From the NCBI GenBank assembly GCA_009920495.1, contig RFZW01000002.1:1-53715 (forward strand): DNA of 53,715 nucleotides, read 5' to 3'. Below are positions 1 through 9,669 of this stretch, in pieces (position 1 is the stretch's first letter; the number at the start of each line of letters is the position of its first letter). The notes beneath the pieces were generated by a model. That model had not been told where the DNA came from, did no database searches, and was given only the letters and a program-made list of their open reading frames with translations. The DNA is from Chitinophagia bacterium. Lineage in GTDB: Bacteria; Bacteroidota; Bacteroidia; Chitinophagales; Chitinophagaceae. The translations under genes were made by a program, and so were the position numbers.

Positions 1-1
1 T

Positions 2-856
2 AGCTTCACCCTACTTGCTCCCCTATTTGATATTCAAAATAAAACCAGATCCGGGTCCTTTCTAGTTAAGAAAAAGGCGAACTTATTTTCAATTTTACGT
101 ATGCTTCGCAATAACCAACAACCCATAGTAAAATTTATATTAAACAAAGTAAGAACCAAGGGGGAGTTAGCTAAATTAATCTCCACTACTTTTACAACCG
201 ATAGTAGTGAAGCAGCCTTGTATTTAAATAGCAATGACTCATTGGCGCCATTTAATATTGATACCGCACAATTATTCACTTTATTTATTCCAAACACTTA
301 CGAATTTTATTGGAACACTTCCATGTCCAAATTATTAAAAAAAATGAAGGAGGCACAAGGAAAATTTTGGAATGCCAATAACAGAAATAATAAAGCAACA
401 AGCACTGGATTAACGCAACAACAACTATACACCCTTGCTTCCATTGTGGAAGAAGAAACGAATAATGATTCTGATAAAATTTTAATTGCAAGTGTATACC
501 AAAATAGACTTAAAAAAAGTATGCCATTGCAAGCCTGCCCAACCATTAAATATGCAATGCAAGATTTTACCATTACGCGTATTTATGAAAAATACTTAAC
601 CAACCCTTCCCCTTATAATACTTACCAAAATATAGGTTTACCTCCAGGTCCAATTTGCACACCATCGCCTAATACGATTGACTTAGTATTGAATGCCCCT
701 AAAACGGATTATCTTTACTTTGTAGCCAAAGCCGACTTTAGTGGATACCACCATTTTAGTAGCACTTATGAAGAACACAATCGTTATGCAAAAGAATACC
801 AAAAAAAGCTAGACGAATACCAAGCAAAAAAGAAACTAAAAGAGGAAGAAAAATAA
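2..856 (+). CDS. mltG: Endolytic murein transglycosylase MltG (YceG-like), 5' end outside window
   Basis: MltG cleaves nascent peptidoglycan strands in the inner membrane and so sets glycan chain length. The open frame runs upstream from the ATG at 101 to the window edge without a stop. The upstream residues (PLFDIQNKTRSGSF, SILRMLRNNQQ) match the family's 'GRYxI...LRxLR' region, so the track start at 101 is internal and the N-terminal membrane anchor lies outside. The catalytic-Glu region 'LASIVEEET' is present, followed by 'NRLKKSMPLQACPTIKYA' and the signature 'GLPPGPICTPS'. The family usually has LQADPT; here Asp is Cys, which I cannot interpret. The C-terminus is a charged Lys/Glu tail. 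Recognition of the family is confident. Confidence 0.93.
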   Translation, partial: SFTLLAPLFDIQNKTRSGSFLVKKKANLFSILRMLRNNQQPIVKFILNKVRTKGELAKLISTTFTTDSSEAALYLNSNDSLAPFNIDTAQLFTLFIPNTYEFYWNTSMSKLLKKMKEAQGKFWNANNRNNKATSTGLTQQQLYTLASIVEEETNNDSDKILIASVYQNRLKKSMPLQACPTIKYAMQDFTITRIYEKYLTNPSPYNTYQNIGLPPGPICTPSPNTIDLVLNAPKTDYLYFVAKADFSGYHHFSSTYEEHNRYAKEYQKKLDEYQAKKKLKEEEK

Positions 857-897
857 ATGATTGTAATAATAAAAACGATCATTAAAAACAATATAAT

Positions 898-1842
898 TTG
901 AACAAACTATTCGACATATTACATAAACTCATTCAGCCACTGCTCCAATTTTTAAAGCAAAAAGCGAAGTTGGTTTATATCCCAGGATTTGAAAGGGTGA
1001 ATTTATACCAAGTTATCAAATTTTTATACACGCAACTAAATACCATTGGATTATATGATCGGGCTTCTGCCATTTCATTCAATTTAATCATGGCGCTTCC
1101 GGCTTCCTTTTTATTTTTATTTTCAATTATTCCCTATTTTCCAAAAACATTAAAAGTAAAAAAACAGATACTTTCCATCTTTAAGGATATCTCACCCAAC
1201 TCAAGCACCTACCGTTTTATATTGGATATTATTAATGATTTACTAAGTCAGCATGTGGGTATATTTTCATTCGGTTTCCTTTTATTGCTCTTTTATGCAT
1301 CTAATGCCATGACCGGTATTATTCGCAGCTTTGACAAATCATACATGGAACATAAACCATTTTTTTTACACCAACGTTGGCGTGCCATTCGCCTGACACT
1401 GATTTTAATTTTATTAGTATTCGCGAGTTTATTGGTTTTGATTGGACAGGATCAATTAACCACTTTATTAAGAGAAGTATTTGATATCAAGCGCAAAACC
1501 ATCATTCCTTATTGGAATGTTTTAAGATGGGGAATCATTGTTTTATTACTATTTTTCGGAAATGCATTTATTTATAAATATGCCCCCCATATCAAAGAAA
1601 GATGGTCATTATGGTCACCAGGCGCCATCCTTTCCACCTGCTTAATGCTAGCAACCACCCTTGGCTTTTCTTATTGGGTAAATAACTTTAGCAGCTATAA
1701 TAAAATTTATGGCTCAATAGGAACCGTATTAGTAGTCATGACTTTAGTTTACTTAAATGCACTTATTCTACTCATTGGATTTGAATTGAATGTAAGCATT
1801 GAAGTACTAAAAAAAGAGCAGAATCAATTAGACTTACTCTAA
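898..1842 (+). CDS. YihY/virulence factor BrkB family inner-membrane protein
   Basis: Integral membrane protein of the YihY/BrkB (once 'RNase BN') family; the molecular function is not established. About 60 soluble N-terminal residues are followed by roughly six hydrophobic segments, with the family-typical 'RASAISFNLIMALPASFLF' and, near the C-terminus, 'YGSIGTVLVVMTLVYLNALI'. Length of 314 aa is normal. The start is taken as TTG at 898 because an in-frame TAA lies at 883-885 and the next in-frame ATG is about 60 codons in, inside the first membrane segment. It begins 41 bp after mltG on the same strand and probably shares its transcript. Confidence 0.85.
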   Translation: MNKLFDILHKLIQPLLQFLKQKAKLVYIPGFERVNLYQVIKFLYTQLNTIGLYDRASAISFNLIMALPASFLFLFSIIPYFPKTLKVKKQILSIFKDISPNSSTYRFILDIINDLLSQHVGIFSFGFLLLLFYASNAMTGIIRSFDKSYMEHKPFFLHQRWRAIRLTLILILLVFASLLVLIGQDQLTTLLREVFDIKRKTIIPYWNVLRWGIIVLLLFFGNAFIYKYAPHIKERWSLWSPGAILSTCLMLATTLGFSYWVNNFSSYNKIYGSIGTVLVVMTLVYLNALILLIGFELNVSIEVLKKEQNQLDLL

Positions 1843-1857
1843 TGAATGCTGCTCTTT
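1813..1857 (+). terminator. Hairpin at the 3' end of the YihY gene
   Basis: AAAGAGCAG (1813-1821) pairs with CTGCTCTTT (1849-1857), and inside it ATTAGA (1827-1832) pairs with TCTAAT (1838-1843), giving a long interrupted stem that overlaps the last codons of the YihY gene. A T-rich stretch follows. It sits between convergent genes (YihY gene and the SPT-like gene), so it probably ends the mltG-yihY transcript. Confidence 0.55.
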
Positions 1858-1888
1858 CAAAATTATTTTCAGTTTTTTTTAGGAACTA

Positions 1889-3145
1889 CTACTTATTCGC
1901 CATATCTGGAATCTCTGCTGACTTATAAGCGCCAGCATCCAACTTCGCTTTTGTTTCGCTAAATGCTTTTAAGGTTAAATCAATCTCCTCCTGCGTGTGC
2001 TCAGCAGTCGGAATCAACCTGTAAATAATATGTCCTTTAGGTATCACAGGATATACAACTATCGAACAGAAAATTTTATAATTCTCTCTTAAGTCCATCA
2101 CCATTAGGGTTGCTTCTTCTACACCCCCTTTCATATAAACCGGCGTTACTACTGAATCTGTTTTACCAATATCAAACCCTCTTTCCTTCAAACCTTTTTG
2201 TAAAGCAAGGGCATTTTTCCACAAATTCTCCTTTAAGTGAGGCTGTGTTTGCAATAATTCTAAACGCTTTAAGTTTCCAACCACATAAGGCATGGGTAAA
2301 CTTTTTGCAAATATTTGAGAACGGATATTATAACGGATATAATCAATAATCGTTTTAGGGCCTGCCATGAATGCACCTATCGATGCCATACTTTTCGCAA
2401 AAGTGGAAAAGTACAAATCAATCCCATCCTGACATCCTTGCTCCTCACCAGCACCAGCGCCTGTTTTACCTAGTGTACCAAATCCATGTGCATCATCCAC
2501 CAACATTCTGAAAGGCACTTTTGATTTTAAATCTACAATTTCCTTCAGCTTACCTTGGTCACCTGCCATACCAAATACCCCTTCTGTAATTACTAAAATT
2601 CCACCAGATTGTTGTTTTTCAATTAAGGCCTGTGCGCGATGTAATTGCTTTTCACAATCTTCTACATCATTGTGCTTAAAAACAAAACGATGTCCTGGCA
2701 ACATTCTTAATCCATCAATGATACAAGCATGACACTCCGCATCATATACAACCACATCATGACGACCACAAATTGCATCAATCGCACTCATGATTCCTTG
2801 ATAGCCATAATTCATTAAAATAGCATCTTCCTTATTTTCAAAACTAGCTAATTCGGCTTCTAGTTGTTCATGCAAATCACTATTTCCACTCATCATTCTA
2901 GCACCCATTGGTAATGCCAAACCATATTTGGCACTAGCATCTGCATCTGCTTTTCGTACTTCTGGATGATTGGCTAAGCCCAAATAATTATTCAAACTCC
3001 AAACAATCATTTCTTGCCCTCTAAACTTCATTTTAGAACCAATTTCTCCTTCTAACTTTGGGAAAGCAAAGTAACCATGCGCTCTTTCACGATGTTGACC
3101 AATAGGGCCATAGTTTTTAATGAGTCTTTCAAATATATCTGCCAT
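1889..3145 (-). CDS. Pyridoxal-phosphate alpha-oxoamine synthase, serine palmitoyltransferase / KBL type
   Basis: PLP enzyme of the class II aminotransferase fold that condenses an amino acid with an acyl-CoA. In Bacteroidota the closest role is serine palmitoyltransferase, the first step of sphingolipid synthesis, acting in the cytosol or at the inner membrane. Seen: 'SLNNYLGLANHPEV', 'DAECHACIIDGLRM' with the PLP-stacking His, 'VDDAHGFGTLG' with the PLP-binding Asp, and 'FSTFAKSMASIGAF' with the Schiff-base Lys. I start at the ATG at 3145 (MADIFERLIKNYG), which is family-typical; the track start adds eight residues with no counterpart. The protein is about 418 aa and intact. 2-amino-3-ketobutyrate CoA ligase is the alternative. 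Confidence 0.85.
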   Translation of the reverse strand: MADIFERLIKNYGPIGQHRERAHGYFAFPKLEGEIGSKMKFRGQEMIVWSLNNYLGLANHPEVRKADADASAKYGLALPMGARMMSGNSDLHEQLEAELASFENKEDAILMNYGYQGIMSAIDAICGRHDVVVYDAECHACIIDGLRMLPGHRFVFKHNDVEDCEKQLHRAQALIEKQQSGGILVITEGVFGMAGDQGKLKEIVDLKSKVPFRMLVDDAHGFGTLGKTGAGAGEEQGCQDGIDLYFSTFAKSMASIGAFMAGPKTIIDYIRYNIRSQIFAKSLPMPYVVGNLKRLELLQTQPHLKENLWKNALALQKGLKERGFDIGKTDSVVTPVYMKGGVEEATLMVMDLRENYKIFCSIVVYPVIPKGHIIYRLIPTAEHTQEEIDLTLKAFSETKAKLDAGAYKSAEIPDMANK

Positions 3146-3240
3146 AATAAGTGTGATTAAGTTATGCAAATTTAATAAAATTTTAGGTTTAAAACACTAA
3201 TAAATAGCTGTAATTTGCAGCATCATTTAAACAAGAATTT

Positions 3241-4887
3241 ATGCGATTTACACTTTTGTTAATAGTAGGCTTGATAACAACGCAAACTTTTGCTCAAAAA
3301 ACCAACTCCGTTAAAGCAACAGATACAAAACCAAAATTAGTGGTAGGCATCGTTGTTGACCAAATGCGTTGGGACTATGTCAATAAATTTAAACCCTTCT
3401 TTAAAACACAAAATGGCTTTTTAAAATTGATGAATCAAGGTGCTAGTTGTAATAACAACCTTATTCCCTATTTGCCTACAGTAACCGCTTGTGGACATAC
3501 CGCAGTGTATACTGGTAGCACCCCAGCTATTCATGGCATCACGGGTAATAGTTGGTATGATAACATTCAGCAGCGAATGGTGTATTGTGTTGAAGATAAT
3601 TCAGTACAAGCCGTGGGTATTGAAAATAGCAGTGCAGGAAAAATGAGTCCATTGAATGTTTGGACTACCACCATTGGAGATGAGCTAAAATTAGCCACCA
3701 ATTTTAAAAGTAAAGTGTTTGGTGTTTCCTTAAAGGACAGAGGCGCAATCATTCCTGCTGGTCATTCGGCAGATGGTGCTTTTTGGTATGATAGCAAATC
3801 AGGTAATTTTATTAGTTCCACTTATTATGGCAAATCACTTCCAACTTGGCTAACCAACTATAATAATGCAAAAAAGGTAGATAGCTTTTATAAATTAGGC
3901 TGGAGCTTAAGCTTACCAGCAAATGTTTATGAAGCAAATTGTGACACGGATCAAAACGAATATGAATCAATCCCTTTTGGCAAAGATGCTAAAGGATTTC
4001 CATATGGCTTAAATCAGTTTATTGGCAAGGACTACGGTAAAGTTGCAAATACACCTTACGGAAATAATTTAGTGCTTGATGTCGCAACCCAAACCATCAT
4101 CAATGAAAAAATGGGATTAGATGATATTACTGATTTATTGGCGGTAAGTTTTTCTTCTCCGGATTATATTGGACATGCTTTTGGTCCTAATTCATGGGAG
4201 ACCTTGGATGGCTATATTAAATTAGATGAACTATTGGCGCAGTTTTTCACAACCCTTGATCAGCAAGTTGGAAAAGATAACTATACTGTATTTTTAACTG
4301 CAGACCATGCAGTTGCCCCAATTCCAGGATATGCGCAAAAGCACAAAATACCAGCTGGTACAATTACAGATGATGGTATTAAAAATGAACTAGGTAAAAT
4401 GCTAACTGCGAAAGGATTGAATCCAAAATTAATTTCAGCAATTACCGAATTCAATATTTACTTTAACCATAATTTGATGGACAGTCTTCAAGTTACGCAA
4501 GATAAATTGACCAGCCTTATCACCAATTACCTTGAACAAAAAAGTAATATTATTCAAGTGGTTGAATCGCGCAAAGCGGCCATTGCACCCTTACCGCAAA
4601 GCATCAGAGAACGCATTGTCAATGGATTTAATCCACAACGAAGCGGCGACTTAATGTTTATTACAAAATCAGGTGTGGTTGGCGGTGGTAATACAGGCAC
4701 TGGCCATGGTGTATTTTACAATTACGACGCACATATTCCATTATTATTTTATGGCAAAGGAATTAAGAAGGGCCAGGTGAATAATGTAAACTACATGACA
4801 GATATCGCACCTACCATTACCACATTATTAGGCATCCAGATGCCAAGTGGCAGTATTGGAAAACCAATTTTAGAAGTAATTCAATAA
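3241..4887 (+). CDS. pafA: PafA-type periplasmic alkaline phosphatase
   Basis: Secreted broad-specificity phosphomonoesterase of the alkaline phosphatase superfamily, related to Chryseobacterium (Elizabethkingia) PafA, with nearly the same length (548 aa). A Sec signal peptide ends near TTQTFAQ. Metal and active-site motifs are all visible: 'VVDQMRWDY', nucleophile Thr in 'LPTVTACGH', the Lys/Arg pair in 'SLKDRGAIIPAGH', Asp/His in 'SSPDYIGHAFGP', 'TADHAV', and the final His in 'TGTGHGVFYNYDAHIP'. It supplies phosphate from organic phosphomonoesters. It stands alone between a minus-strand gene and a small Cys-rich gene. No defect seen. Confidence 0.92.
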   Translation: MRFTLLLIVGLITTQTFAQKTNSVKATDTKPKLVVGIVVDQMRWDYVNKFKPFFKTQNGFLKLMNQGASCNNNLIPYLPTVTACGHTAVYTGSTPAIHGITGNSWYDNIQQRMVYCVEDNSVQAVGIENSSAGKMSPLNVWTTTIGDELKLATNFKSKVFGVSLKDRGAIIPAGHSADGAFWYDSKSGNFISSTYYGKSLPTWLTNYNNAKKVDSFYKLGWSLSLPANVYEANCDTDQNEYESIPFGKDAKGFPYGLNQFIGKDYGKVANTPYGNNLVLDVATQTIINEKMGLDDITDLLAVSFSSPDYIGHAFGPNSWETLDGYIKLDELLAQFFTTLDQQVGKDNYTVFLTADHAVAPIPGYAQKHKIPAGTITDDGIKNELGKMLTAKGLNPKLISAITEFNIYFNHNLMDSLQVTQDKLTSLITNYLEQKSNIIQVVESRKAAIAPLPQSIRERIVNGFNPQRSGDLMFITKSGVVGGGNTGTGHGVFYNYDAHIPLLFYGKGIKKGQVNNVNYMTDIAPTITTLLGIQMPSGSIGKPILEVIQ

Positions 4888-4993
4888 GGGTATTATAAAT
4901 ATGATATCTATCAACCCAAATTAAAACCTATTATTTAAAAAATATATTAAATTGCAGTAAGAAATTAATTCTATTACCATAAAAAATTAAATC

Positions 4994-5215
4994 ATGAAAA
5001 AAATAGCTATTTTTTTATTAGCGGGTTTACTTTCACTTTCTACCACAGCCGTTATGGCAAATTGTGATGGAAAATGCAAAGACAAAACCAAATGTGCTGA
5101 ATGCAAAAAGAAAGAAACAAAAGATCCTAAAGCACACAAATGCACTAAAGAGTGTATGAAAGATGGCAAATGTGCTGAAATGAAAAAAGAGTCTAAAGGA
5201 AAAGGCAAAGGATAA
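4994..5215 (+). CDS. Small exported Cys/Lys-rich protein of unknown function
   Basis: 73 residues: a clear signal peptide (MKKIAIFLLAGLLSLSTTAVMA) followed by a mature part of about 50 residues with eight cysteines arranged in CxxxC and similar spacings (CDGKC, CAECKKK, CTKEC) and many lysines. Cysteine pairs of this kind suggest metal binding or disulfides, but I do not recognise a named family. It has its own upstream gap and its own terminator, so it is probably a single-gene transcript. It is a real gene by virtue of its signal peptide, codon pattern and terminator position. Confidence 0.75.
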   Translation: MKKIAIFLLAGLLSLSTTAVMANCDGKCKDKTKCAECKKKETKDPKAHKCTKECMKDGKCAEMKKESKGKGKG

Positions 5216-5234
5216 TTAATCACCCTATTCCACT

Positions 5235-5270
5235 AAAAAAGCGATCCCGATAAACGGGATCGCTTTTTTT
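5235..5270. terminator. Bidirectional intrinsic terminator between the Cys-rich gene and icd
   Basis: Perfect 9-bp stem GCGATCCCG / CGGGATCGC (5241-5249 with 5255-5263), loop ATAAA, preceded by six A and followed by seven T. The genes on both sides converge on it, so it can stop transcription from either side. Confidence 0.93.
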
Positions 5271-5298
5271 ATAAGCAACATTATATAGTTAAATATAA

Positions 5299-6528
5299 TT
5301 ACCCAAGTTTCGCTTTCAAATTCGCATCTAACGCATCCAAAAACTCTTCGGTATAAACATAGTGATCGCCATGTTTCACTTTACTTCCATGTACACATAC
5401 CGCTAAATCCTTGGTCATAATACCAGATTCTACTGTTTCCACACAAACATCTTCCAATGCTTTAGAGAAACGAATTAGCTCTTGGTTATTATCTAATTGG
5501 CCTCTGAATTCCAAACCTCTTGTCCAAGCAAAAATAGATGCAATAGGGTTCGTTGAAGTTCTGTTTCCTTTTTGGTGTTCACGGAAGTGACGTGTTACCG
5601 TTCCATGTGCCGCTTCTGCTTCCATTACTTTTCCATCAGGTGTAATTAAAGTTGAAGTCATTAAACCTAATGAACCAAACCCTTGTGCTACCGTATCAGA
5701 TTGTACGTCACCATCATAGTTTTTACAAGCCCAAACAAAATTACCATTCCACTTTAAAGCACTCGCCACCATATCATCAATTAAACGGTGTTCGTAGGTA
5801 ATACCTGCAGCCTCATACTTCGCTTTAAATTCTCCTTGGTACACTTCTTCAAAAATATCTTTGAAACGACCATCGTATTTTTTTAAGATGGTATTTTTTG
5901 TAGACAAATATAAAGGCCATTTTTTAACCAAAGCTTGGTTAAAACAAGCGCGTGCAAAACCATAGATACTTTCGTCGGTATTGTACATCGTTAATGCAAC
6001 ACCATCTCCTTTAAAATTAAATACTTCAAATTCTTGCACTGTTCCGTCCTCGCCTTCAAACTTAACGGTTAATTTACCCTTGCCTTTTGTTACAAAGTCG
6101 GTTGCACGGTATTGATCACCAAATGCATGACGACCAATACAAATAGGTGCTGTCCAGTTAGGAACCAAACGAGGCACATTACTACAAACAATGGGCTCTC
6201 TAAAAACAGTACCATCTAATATATTACGAATAGTCCCATTGGGGCTCTTCCACATTTGTTTTAACTTGAATTCTTCTACTCTTTGTTCGTCAGGTGTAAT
6301 CGTCGCACATTTAATACCAACACCATATTGTTTAATCGCATTTGCAGCGTCAATGGTTACTTGGTCATTCGTTTCATCGCGGTACTCCATTCCTAGATCA
6401 TAATACTTAATATCAATCTCTAAATAAGGAAGAATTAATTTGTCCTTTATGAACTTCCATATAATTCTGGTCATCTCATCTCCATCCAATTCTACGACTG
6501 GATTAGCTACTTTAATTTTTTGTCCCAT
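5299..6528 (-). CDS. icd: NADP-dependent isocitrate dehydrogenase
   Basis: Oxidative decarboxylation of isocitrate to 2-oxoglutarate with NADPH formation in the TCA cycle; cytosolic homodimer of the eukaryote-like class (409 aa, normal length). Seen: substrate-binding '[20 protein letters not shown]', metal-binding aspartates in '[11 protein letters not shown]' and 'LIDDMVAS', coenzyme-binding '[11 protein letters not shown]' and '[14 protein letters not shown]'. It stands alone, separated from mntH by about 120 bp and sharing a bidirectional terminator with the convergent small gene. Fully intact. Confidence 0.97.
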   Translation of the reverse strand: MGQKIKVANPVVELDGDEMTRIIWKFIKDKLILPYLEIDIKYYDLGMEYRDETNDQVTIDAANAIKQYGVGIKCATITPDEQRVEEFKLKQMWKSPNGTIRNILDGTVFREPIVCSNVPRLVPNWTAPICIGRHAFGDQYRATDFVTKGKGKLTVKFEGEDGTVQEFEVFNFKGDGVALTMYNTDESIYGFARACFNQALVKKWPLYLSTKNTILKKYDGRFKDIFEEVYQGEFKAKYEAAGITYEHRLIDDMVASALKWNGNFVWACKNYDGDVQSDTVAQGFGSLGLMTSTLITPDGKVMEAEAAHGTVTRHFREHQKGNRTSTNPIASIFAWTRGLEFRGQLDNNQELIRFSKALEDVCVETVESGIMTKDLAVCVHGSKVKHGDHYVYTEEFLDALDANLKAKLG

Positions 6529-6648
6529 AATGTTTGAAATTTAATGCACAAATGTACAAAAACTACGCTTAAAAATTGACAATATTCACCTTAAATCAGG
6601 TGGGATTACCCCCTCATTCCTTTGTTTGAACAGATGTTAGTAGACTGC

Positions 6649-8541
6649 TTAATGATTTACAATTAAAACTGGAATACTTACTTGATGCCTTACCGACTCA
6701 ATGGTTTCTCCAAAGATATAGTCCTTCCAACCTTGGTGCCTGTGACCGCCCATGACTAGTAATTGCGCATCACATTCATGCACCATTCTTACTATTTCCT
6801 TTACCCTATTTTTATAGCCCAAACAGGTTTTTACTTGATATCCTTTGTTGATAAGTGCATTCGCATAAGTGTCCAATCTTTCTTGGTCCTTTCGAGTTTC
6901 TGCATCATCACTCGCATCCTGTAAATAGTTTGCGGTGACACTTTCAACAACATGTATAAAAATGAATTGGGTATCCTGGTGGGGCGTATGTTCAAATCCA
7001 CTAGAATGGGCTTGTTGTATCGCCTTTTTGATCAGCTTTGCATCCGTTACAGAAAAATCAACAGCGATAGCAATACGATGCACCGGTAAATCATCTGACC
7101 AATCTAATTCAATGGGCATGCCATGAAAATCTGTTTCAGATTGTGGCTTATTTTTAAGTGTTAAGGGATAAAATGTAATGAACAAAAGTAGCGCTAAAAA
7201 TAGTAGGACTAATAATACAAGCCCTATTTTTAAAACCAATGAATTTGAATTTTGAAAAAATGTACCCACAAAATCAATCACCAAATGACTATTTAAATAA
7301 ACCAAAATAGCGGCAATGATCCATGCAAATATTTTAATTTTTATACCAATGGCATATTCTCCCATTTTATTTTTATCACTTACAAAATGAATTAAGGGGA
7401 TAACCGCAAAACCTAATTGCAAACTCAAAATAACTTGACTAAAAACCAATAAGGCATCCACCCTTTCCTCCCCCATAATTCCAATTACTAATACTGCAGG
7501 CGTGATGGCCAATAAACGCGTAAGCAATCTTCTAATCCAGGGATTCAATCTTAATTTCAAATATCCTTCCATCACAATTTGCCCAGCCAATGTTCCAGTA
7601 ACTGTTGAGCTTTGACCTGCTGCAATTAAGGCAATTGCAAATAAAATAGGCGCCAACTTTGAGCCAAGCAAGGGCGCCAATAACGAATGCGCCTCTTCAA
7701 TTTTCGCTACACCTTGGTGCCCTGTGTAAAAAAAAGTGGATGCTGCTAAAATAAGTATTGCAGCATTAACGAAAAATGCCAAATTTAAAGCAACTGCACT
7801 ATCAATAAAATTATATAAGATGGATTTTCGAATTCCCTTCGGAGTTCTATCTATTTTTCGAGTTTGTACTAAGGCCGAATGCAAATATAAATTATGCGGC
7901 ATCACTGTAGCACCAATGATTCCAACGGCGATATATAAAGCGGTTGGTGATAATTTAGTTGGAATGAAACCCACAATTGCTTGTGACAAATCAGGCTTCG
8001 CTATAAATAATTGTGCTAAAAAACTAAACCCAATGGTCGCGACCAATAAAATAATAAAGGCCTCCATTTTTCGAATACCATAGCGTTGTAAAAGCAAAAA
8101 TAAAAACGTATCTAAAACTGTAATACAAGTACCATACATCAAAGGAATACCTGTCAGCAACTTAATTCCAATAGCCATTCCTAAAACCTCGGCTAAATCG
8201 GTCGCAGCTATCGCTAATTCTGCTAAAATATATAAAGCGAAGTTAACTGCTGGAGGATATGTTTCGCGATTGGCTTGTGCCAAATCCAACCGTCTAACAA
8301 TGCCCAACCTTGCGCTTAAGCTTTGTAAAAGGATTGCCATAATATTACTTAAAAGCAAAATCCAAATAAGTTGATACCCAAAAGCAGCGCCGCCTTGTAA
8401 ATCTGTGGCCCAATTGCCTGGATCCATATAACCCACGCTCACCAAATAGGCTGGGCCTATAAAGGCAAGAAATTTACGCCAGCCCCGTTTATTTTGCACG
8501 GGAACTGATTCATGTAAAGTATCAAGTGATTTATTAGACAT
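6649..8541 (-). CDS. mntH: Nramp-family divalent metal transporter fused to a C-terminal universal stress protein domain
   Basis: Proton-coupled Mn(II)/Fe(II) importer of the inner membrane. Residues 1-450 carry the Nramp core with the metal-site motifs 'MDPGNWATDLQGG' in TM1 and 'VMPHNLYLHS' in TM6. After more membrane segments, residues about 485-630 form a UspA-like domain: it begins 'VHRIAIAVDFS' and ends with the nucleotide-binding pattern 'MGGHRHQGWKDYIFGETIE' and 'PVLIVNH'. Plain MntH is about 410-440 aa, so the extra length is the fusion. The fusion implies nucleotide or stress control of metal uptake, which is inference. It is divergent from the lipoprotein gene at 8616. Confidence 0.93.
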   Translation of the reverse strand: MSNKSLDTLHESVPVQNKRGWRKFLAFIGPAYLVSVGYMDPGNWATDLQGGAAFGYQLIWILLLSNIMAILLQSLSARLGIVRRLDLAQANRETYPPAVNFALYILAELAIAATDLAEVLGMAIGIKLLTGIPLMYGTCITVLDTFLFLLLQRYGIRKMEAFIILLVATIGFSFLAQLFIAKPDLSQAIVGFIPTKLSPTALYIAVGIIGATVMPHNLYLHSALVQTRKIDRTPKGIRKSILYNFIDSAVALNLAFFVNAAILILAASTFFYTGHQGVAKIEEAHSLLAPLLGSKLAPILFAIALIAAGQSSTVTGTLAGQIVMEGYLKLRLNPWIRRLLTRLLAITPAVLVIGIMGEERVDALLVFSQVILSLQLGFAVIPLIHFVSDKNKMGEYAIGIKIKIFAWIIAAILVYLNSHLVIDFVGTFFQNSNSLVLKIGLVLLVLLFLALLLFITFYPLTLKNKPQSETDFHGMPIELDWSDDLPVHRIAIAVDFSVTDAKLIKKAIQQAHSSGFEHTPHQDTQFIFIHVVESVTANYLQDASDDAETRKDQERLDTYANALINKGYQVKTCLGYKNRVKEIVRMVHECDAQLLVMGGHRHQGWKDYIFGETIESVRHQVSIPVLIVNH

Positions 8542-8615
8542 AGGATACCCTAAATTTAATCATAAATCCCTTGTAGAACTGCATATGAAAGCCTATTTTA
8601 GTGAAAATTTACTAA

Positions 8616-9563
8616 ATGCGTAAAGGGACCTTTATATTTTGTCTGGTATTGTTATTTTCTTGCGGTGAAAAAAAAACCGATTTGACAGGCAACACCCCCC
8701 TAAAAATTAATGATTTTAATAAAGCATTTAAACTTGCCACGCTCCCAGTCACTATCACAGACTCGAACCTTACAAAATATACTGACACAATACAAATAGG
8801 TCGAAAAGCATTAGTACAATTTATACCTGACTCCATTGTCGAACAAATTATTGCCGACAAGGATAAAAAAGCAGTTTTACACCCTATCTTAAAAATTGAA
8901 AAAGAGGAAGAATATTATTTATTACTAAATGTGCAACATCCAACACAACAGGATATTGCTGTAGTGGTTTTTAGTAAAAAAAATAAATACTTAGGCTTCA
9001 AAGTTGTAGCTGAATTTAATGAGCAGCAAAAAAATTCAAGGTTATATGGCAAAACTTTAACTATCAATAAAGAACCCACATTCTTAGTTGCTGAAAATAA
9101 AATGGGGGAAGAAAACGGAGCCAGTTATGAAAAAAAAGGATGGGCTTATTCAGATAGCATTTTTAAACTTATCTTTTTTGATAGTAATAAAAAACCAAAC
9201 TCAAGTGTAATCATTAATCCGATTGATACGTTACCCACCTTGAATACTTATAGTGGCGACTATGCTAGAGATAGTAAAAACTTTATTTCAATTCGTGATT
9301 TAGCTACCCCCAATAAATATCAGTTTTTTTTACATTTTGAAAAACAAAATGGCGACTGTGTGGGTGAACTAAAAGGGCTTTTAAATTTTACAAAAAACAA
9401 AGCAACCTATACTGAAAAAGGCGACCCCTGCATTATACATTTCACCATTACGGGGAATGTTATCGCAATTAAAGAAGAAGGCAATTGTGGTAATCACCGC
9501 AACATGACTTGCTATTTCAATGACAATTACGACAAAAAAAGGAAGCGGAATAAGAAGAAATAA
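8616..9563 (+). CDS. Hypothetical lipoprotein
   Basis: 315 aa with a lipoprotein signal peptide (lipobox LLFSC near residue 16, then GEKK), so probably attached to the outer or inner membrane facing the periplasm. I do not recognise a family. The middle resembles beta-strand-rich Bacteroidota surface lipoproteins; the C-terminal third contains four cysteines (GDCVG, DPCII, GNCGN, MTCYF) that could form disulfides, and the end is a strongly basic tail (KKRKRNKKK). It is divergent from mntH, which may mean a shared control region, but no operator is evident. Confidence 0.7.
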   Translation: MRKGTFIFCLVLLFSCGEKKTDLTGNTPLKINDFNKAFKLATLPVTITDSNLTKYTDTIQIGRKALVQFIPDSIVEQIIADKDKKAVLHPILKIEKEEEYYLLLNVQHPTQQDIAVVVFSKKNKYLGFKVVAEFNEQQKNSRLYGKTLTINKEPTFLVAENKMGEENGASYEKKGWAYSDSIFKLIFFDSNKKPNSSVIINPIDTLPTLNTYSGDYARDSKNFISIRDLATPNKYQFFLHFEKQNGDCVGELKGLLNFTKNKATYTEKGDPCIIHFTITGNVIAIKEEGNCGNHRNMTCYFNDNYDKKRKRNKKK

Positions 9564-9669
9564 TCCACATTTTTGGTCAATAAAGTCATCTTTTCCACAG
9601 TTTAATGTGTAAAATGTACATTTTAACTAAATACCATTATATTGCAGGCATATTATCAAACCAAGATTT

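Noticed and set aside
101-856. mltG starting at the ATG at 101
   Set aside because: The frame is open to the window edge and encodes family-conserved residues upstream.
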